From an uncultured Treponema sp. (GTDB lineage: Bacteria; Spirochaetota; Spirochaetia; Treponematales; Treponemataceae): a stretch of 5,162 bases of DNA. A program made the position numbers and the translations under genes. Positions 4,709-5,162 of this stretch are shown one piece after another. Within the stretch, counting starts at the first letter, position 1. Each line of letters opens with the position of its first letter. The notes below the pieces were generated by a model that was not told where the DNA came from, ran no database searches, and worked only from the letters and a program-made list of their open reading frames with translations. The stretch covers positions 1 through 5,162 of the forward strand of contig CAMNGY010000148.1 of NCBI GenBank assembly GCA_946538795.1. Reading direction: 5' to 3'.

Positions 4709-5162
4709 ATGGCAAGACAGACAAGGGCGCAGCTCAAGGCAAGGCTTTCAGCGGCTGCGGTCATCACGCTTCTTGTGGTCGTGGCGGTCACGGTATTCGC
4801 CACGAGGATCCGCTTCAGGACCGACGCTCAGGAAAAACTGGCCCACCAGGCCCAGCTTGAGACCCTCAAGTTCACGTCCAGCCTGAACGCGCAGCTGGGG
4901 CTTGTCGTCCAGATGGTCAAGACACCTTCCATCGTCAAGTATATGGAGAATCCCGATGACCCGGAACTGAAGGCTGTCGCCTTCGAGGAGCTGGGAAGCT
5001 ACATGGAATCCTACCTGTCCAAGTCAGTCTTCTTCGTCAATGACCAGGACCACAAGTTCTACCAGGACCTCAAGGAAACCTACCTGCTGGATCCAAACAA
5101 GCCGGAAAACTACTGGTACAACATGACGATGTATGAGACCGACGTGTACAACTTCAACATCA
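4709..5162 (+). CDS. Methyl-accepting chemotaxis protein, N-terminal part (cut by window edge)
   Basis: The first 151 codons of a membrane receptor. A short basic cytoplasmic N-terminus (MARQTRAQLKAR) leads into one transmembrane helix (about residues 13-31, rich in Val, Leu and Ala), followed by a helical stretch (QEKLAHQAQLETLKFTSSL) and the start of an extracytoplasmic ligand-binding domain. The segments KSVFFVNDQDHKFY and, at the end, PENYWYNMTMYETDVYNFN resemble the double-Cache sensor domains of Treponema chemoreceptors, as remembered. The HAMP and methyl-accepting signalling domains expected of this family lie beyond the window, so a Cache-domain sensor kinase or diguanylate cyclase remains possible. 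In the family, such receptors bind a small molecule outside the membrane and control the CheA kinase, and so flagellar motor switching. The sigma-28-type element just upstream supports a motility role. It is separated from the tRNA by a strong terminator. Confidence 0.8.
   Translation, partial: MARQTRAQLKARLSAAAVITLLVVVAVTVFATRIRFRTDAQEKLAHQAQLETLKFTSSLNAQLGLVVQMVKTPSIVKYMENPDDPELKAVAFEELGSYMESYLSKSVFFVNDQDHKFYQDLKETYLLDPNKPENYWYNMTMYETDVYNFNI

Overview
The window looks like a piece of chromosome from a fairly GC-rich spirochaete, most likely a Treponema relative. This is inferred from remembered family resemblance of the ParA, LysA and chemotaxis-receptor proteins, plus a flagellar-type (sigma-28) promoter element ahead of a chemotaxis receptor. 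No search could be run, so the genus is a suggestion. Most genes use GC-rich codons. One lipoprotein gene is clearly poorer in GC than the rest.

Layout, left to right. At 1-695 (minus strand) lies the N-terminal 231 codons of a ParA/Soj chromosome-partitioning ATPase, cut by the left edge. A roughly 210-base divergent spacer (696-906) separates it from a plus-strand gene for a secreted lipoprotein of unknown function (907-1659) and carries that gene's strong promoter. A 145-base spacer with two hairpins follows, then a plus-strand gene for an exported protein with one calcium-loop-like FG-GAP motif (1805-2512). Next is a hairpin (2525-2560) and, on the minus strand, what looks like the surviving C-terminal end of an AAA-family ATPase (2598-2918). 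The promoter of lysA (diaminopimelate decarboxylase, 2950-4233, plus strand) overlaps the broken end of that remnant. After lysA comes a gene-free stretch of about 310 bases holding an array of nearly nine 22-base tandem repeats (4260-4450), then a near-perfect consensus promoter, a single tRNA-Val(GAC) gene (4546-4619) and a strong intrinsic terminator. The window ends inside a methyl-accepting chemotaxis protein (4709 onward), preceded by an exact sigma-28 minus-10 element.

These genes do not form one operon. They are mostly separate units: chromosome segregation, an envelope lipoprotein, an exported protein, lysine/peptidoglycan precursor metabolism, a tRNA and a chemoreceptor, each with its own signals. 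The most interesting points are regulatory. lysA, and probably parA, have a minus-10 element so close to the start codon that their mRNAs should be leaderless or nearly so, while the lipoprotein and the chemoreceptor share an identical 15-base Shine-Dalgarno/start block. The 22-base repeat array between lysA and the tRNA promoter has an invariant TTGCC core, minus-35-like TTGACA words in several units, and a gradient of divergence. I found no convincing defence, mobile or CRISPR system.
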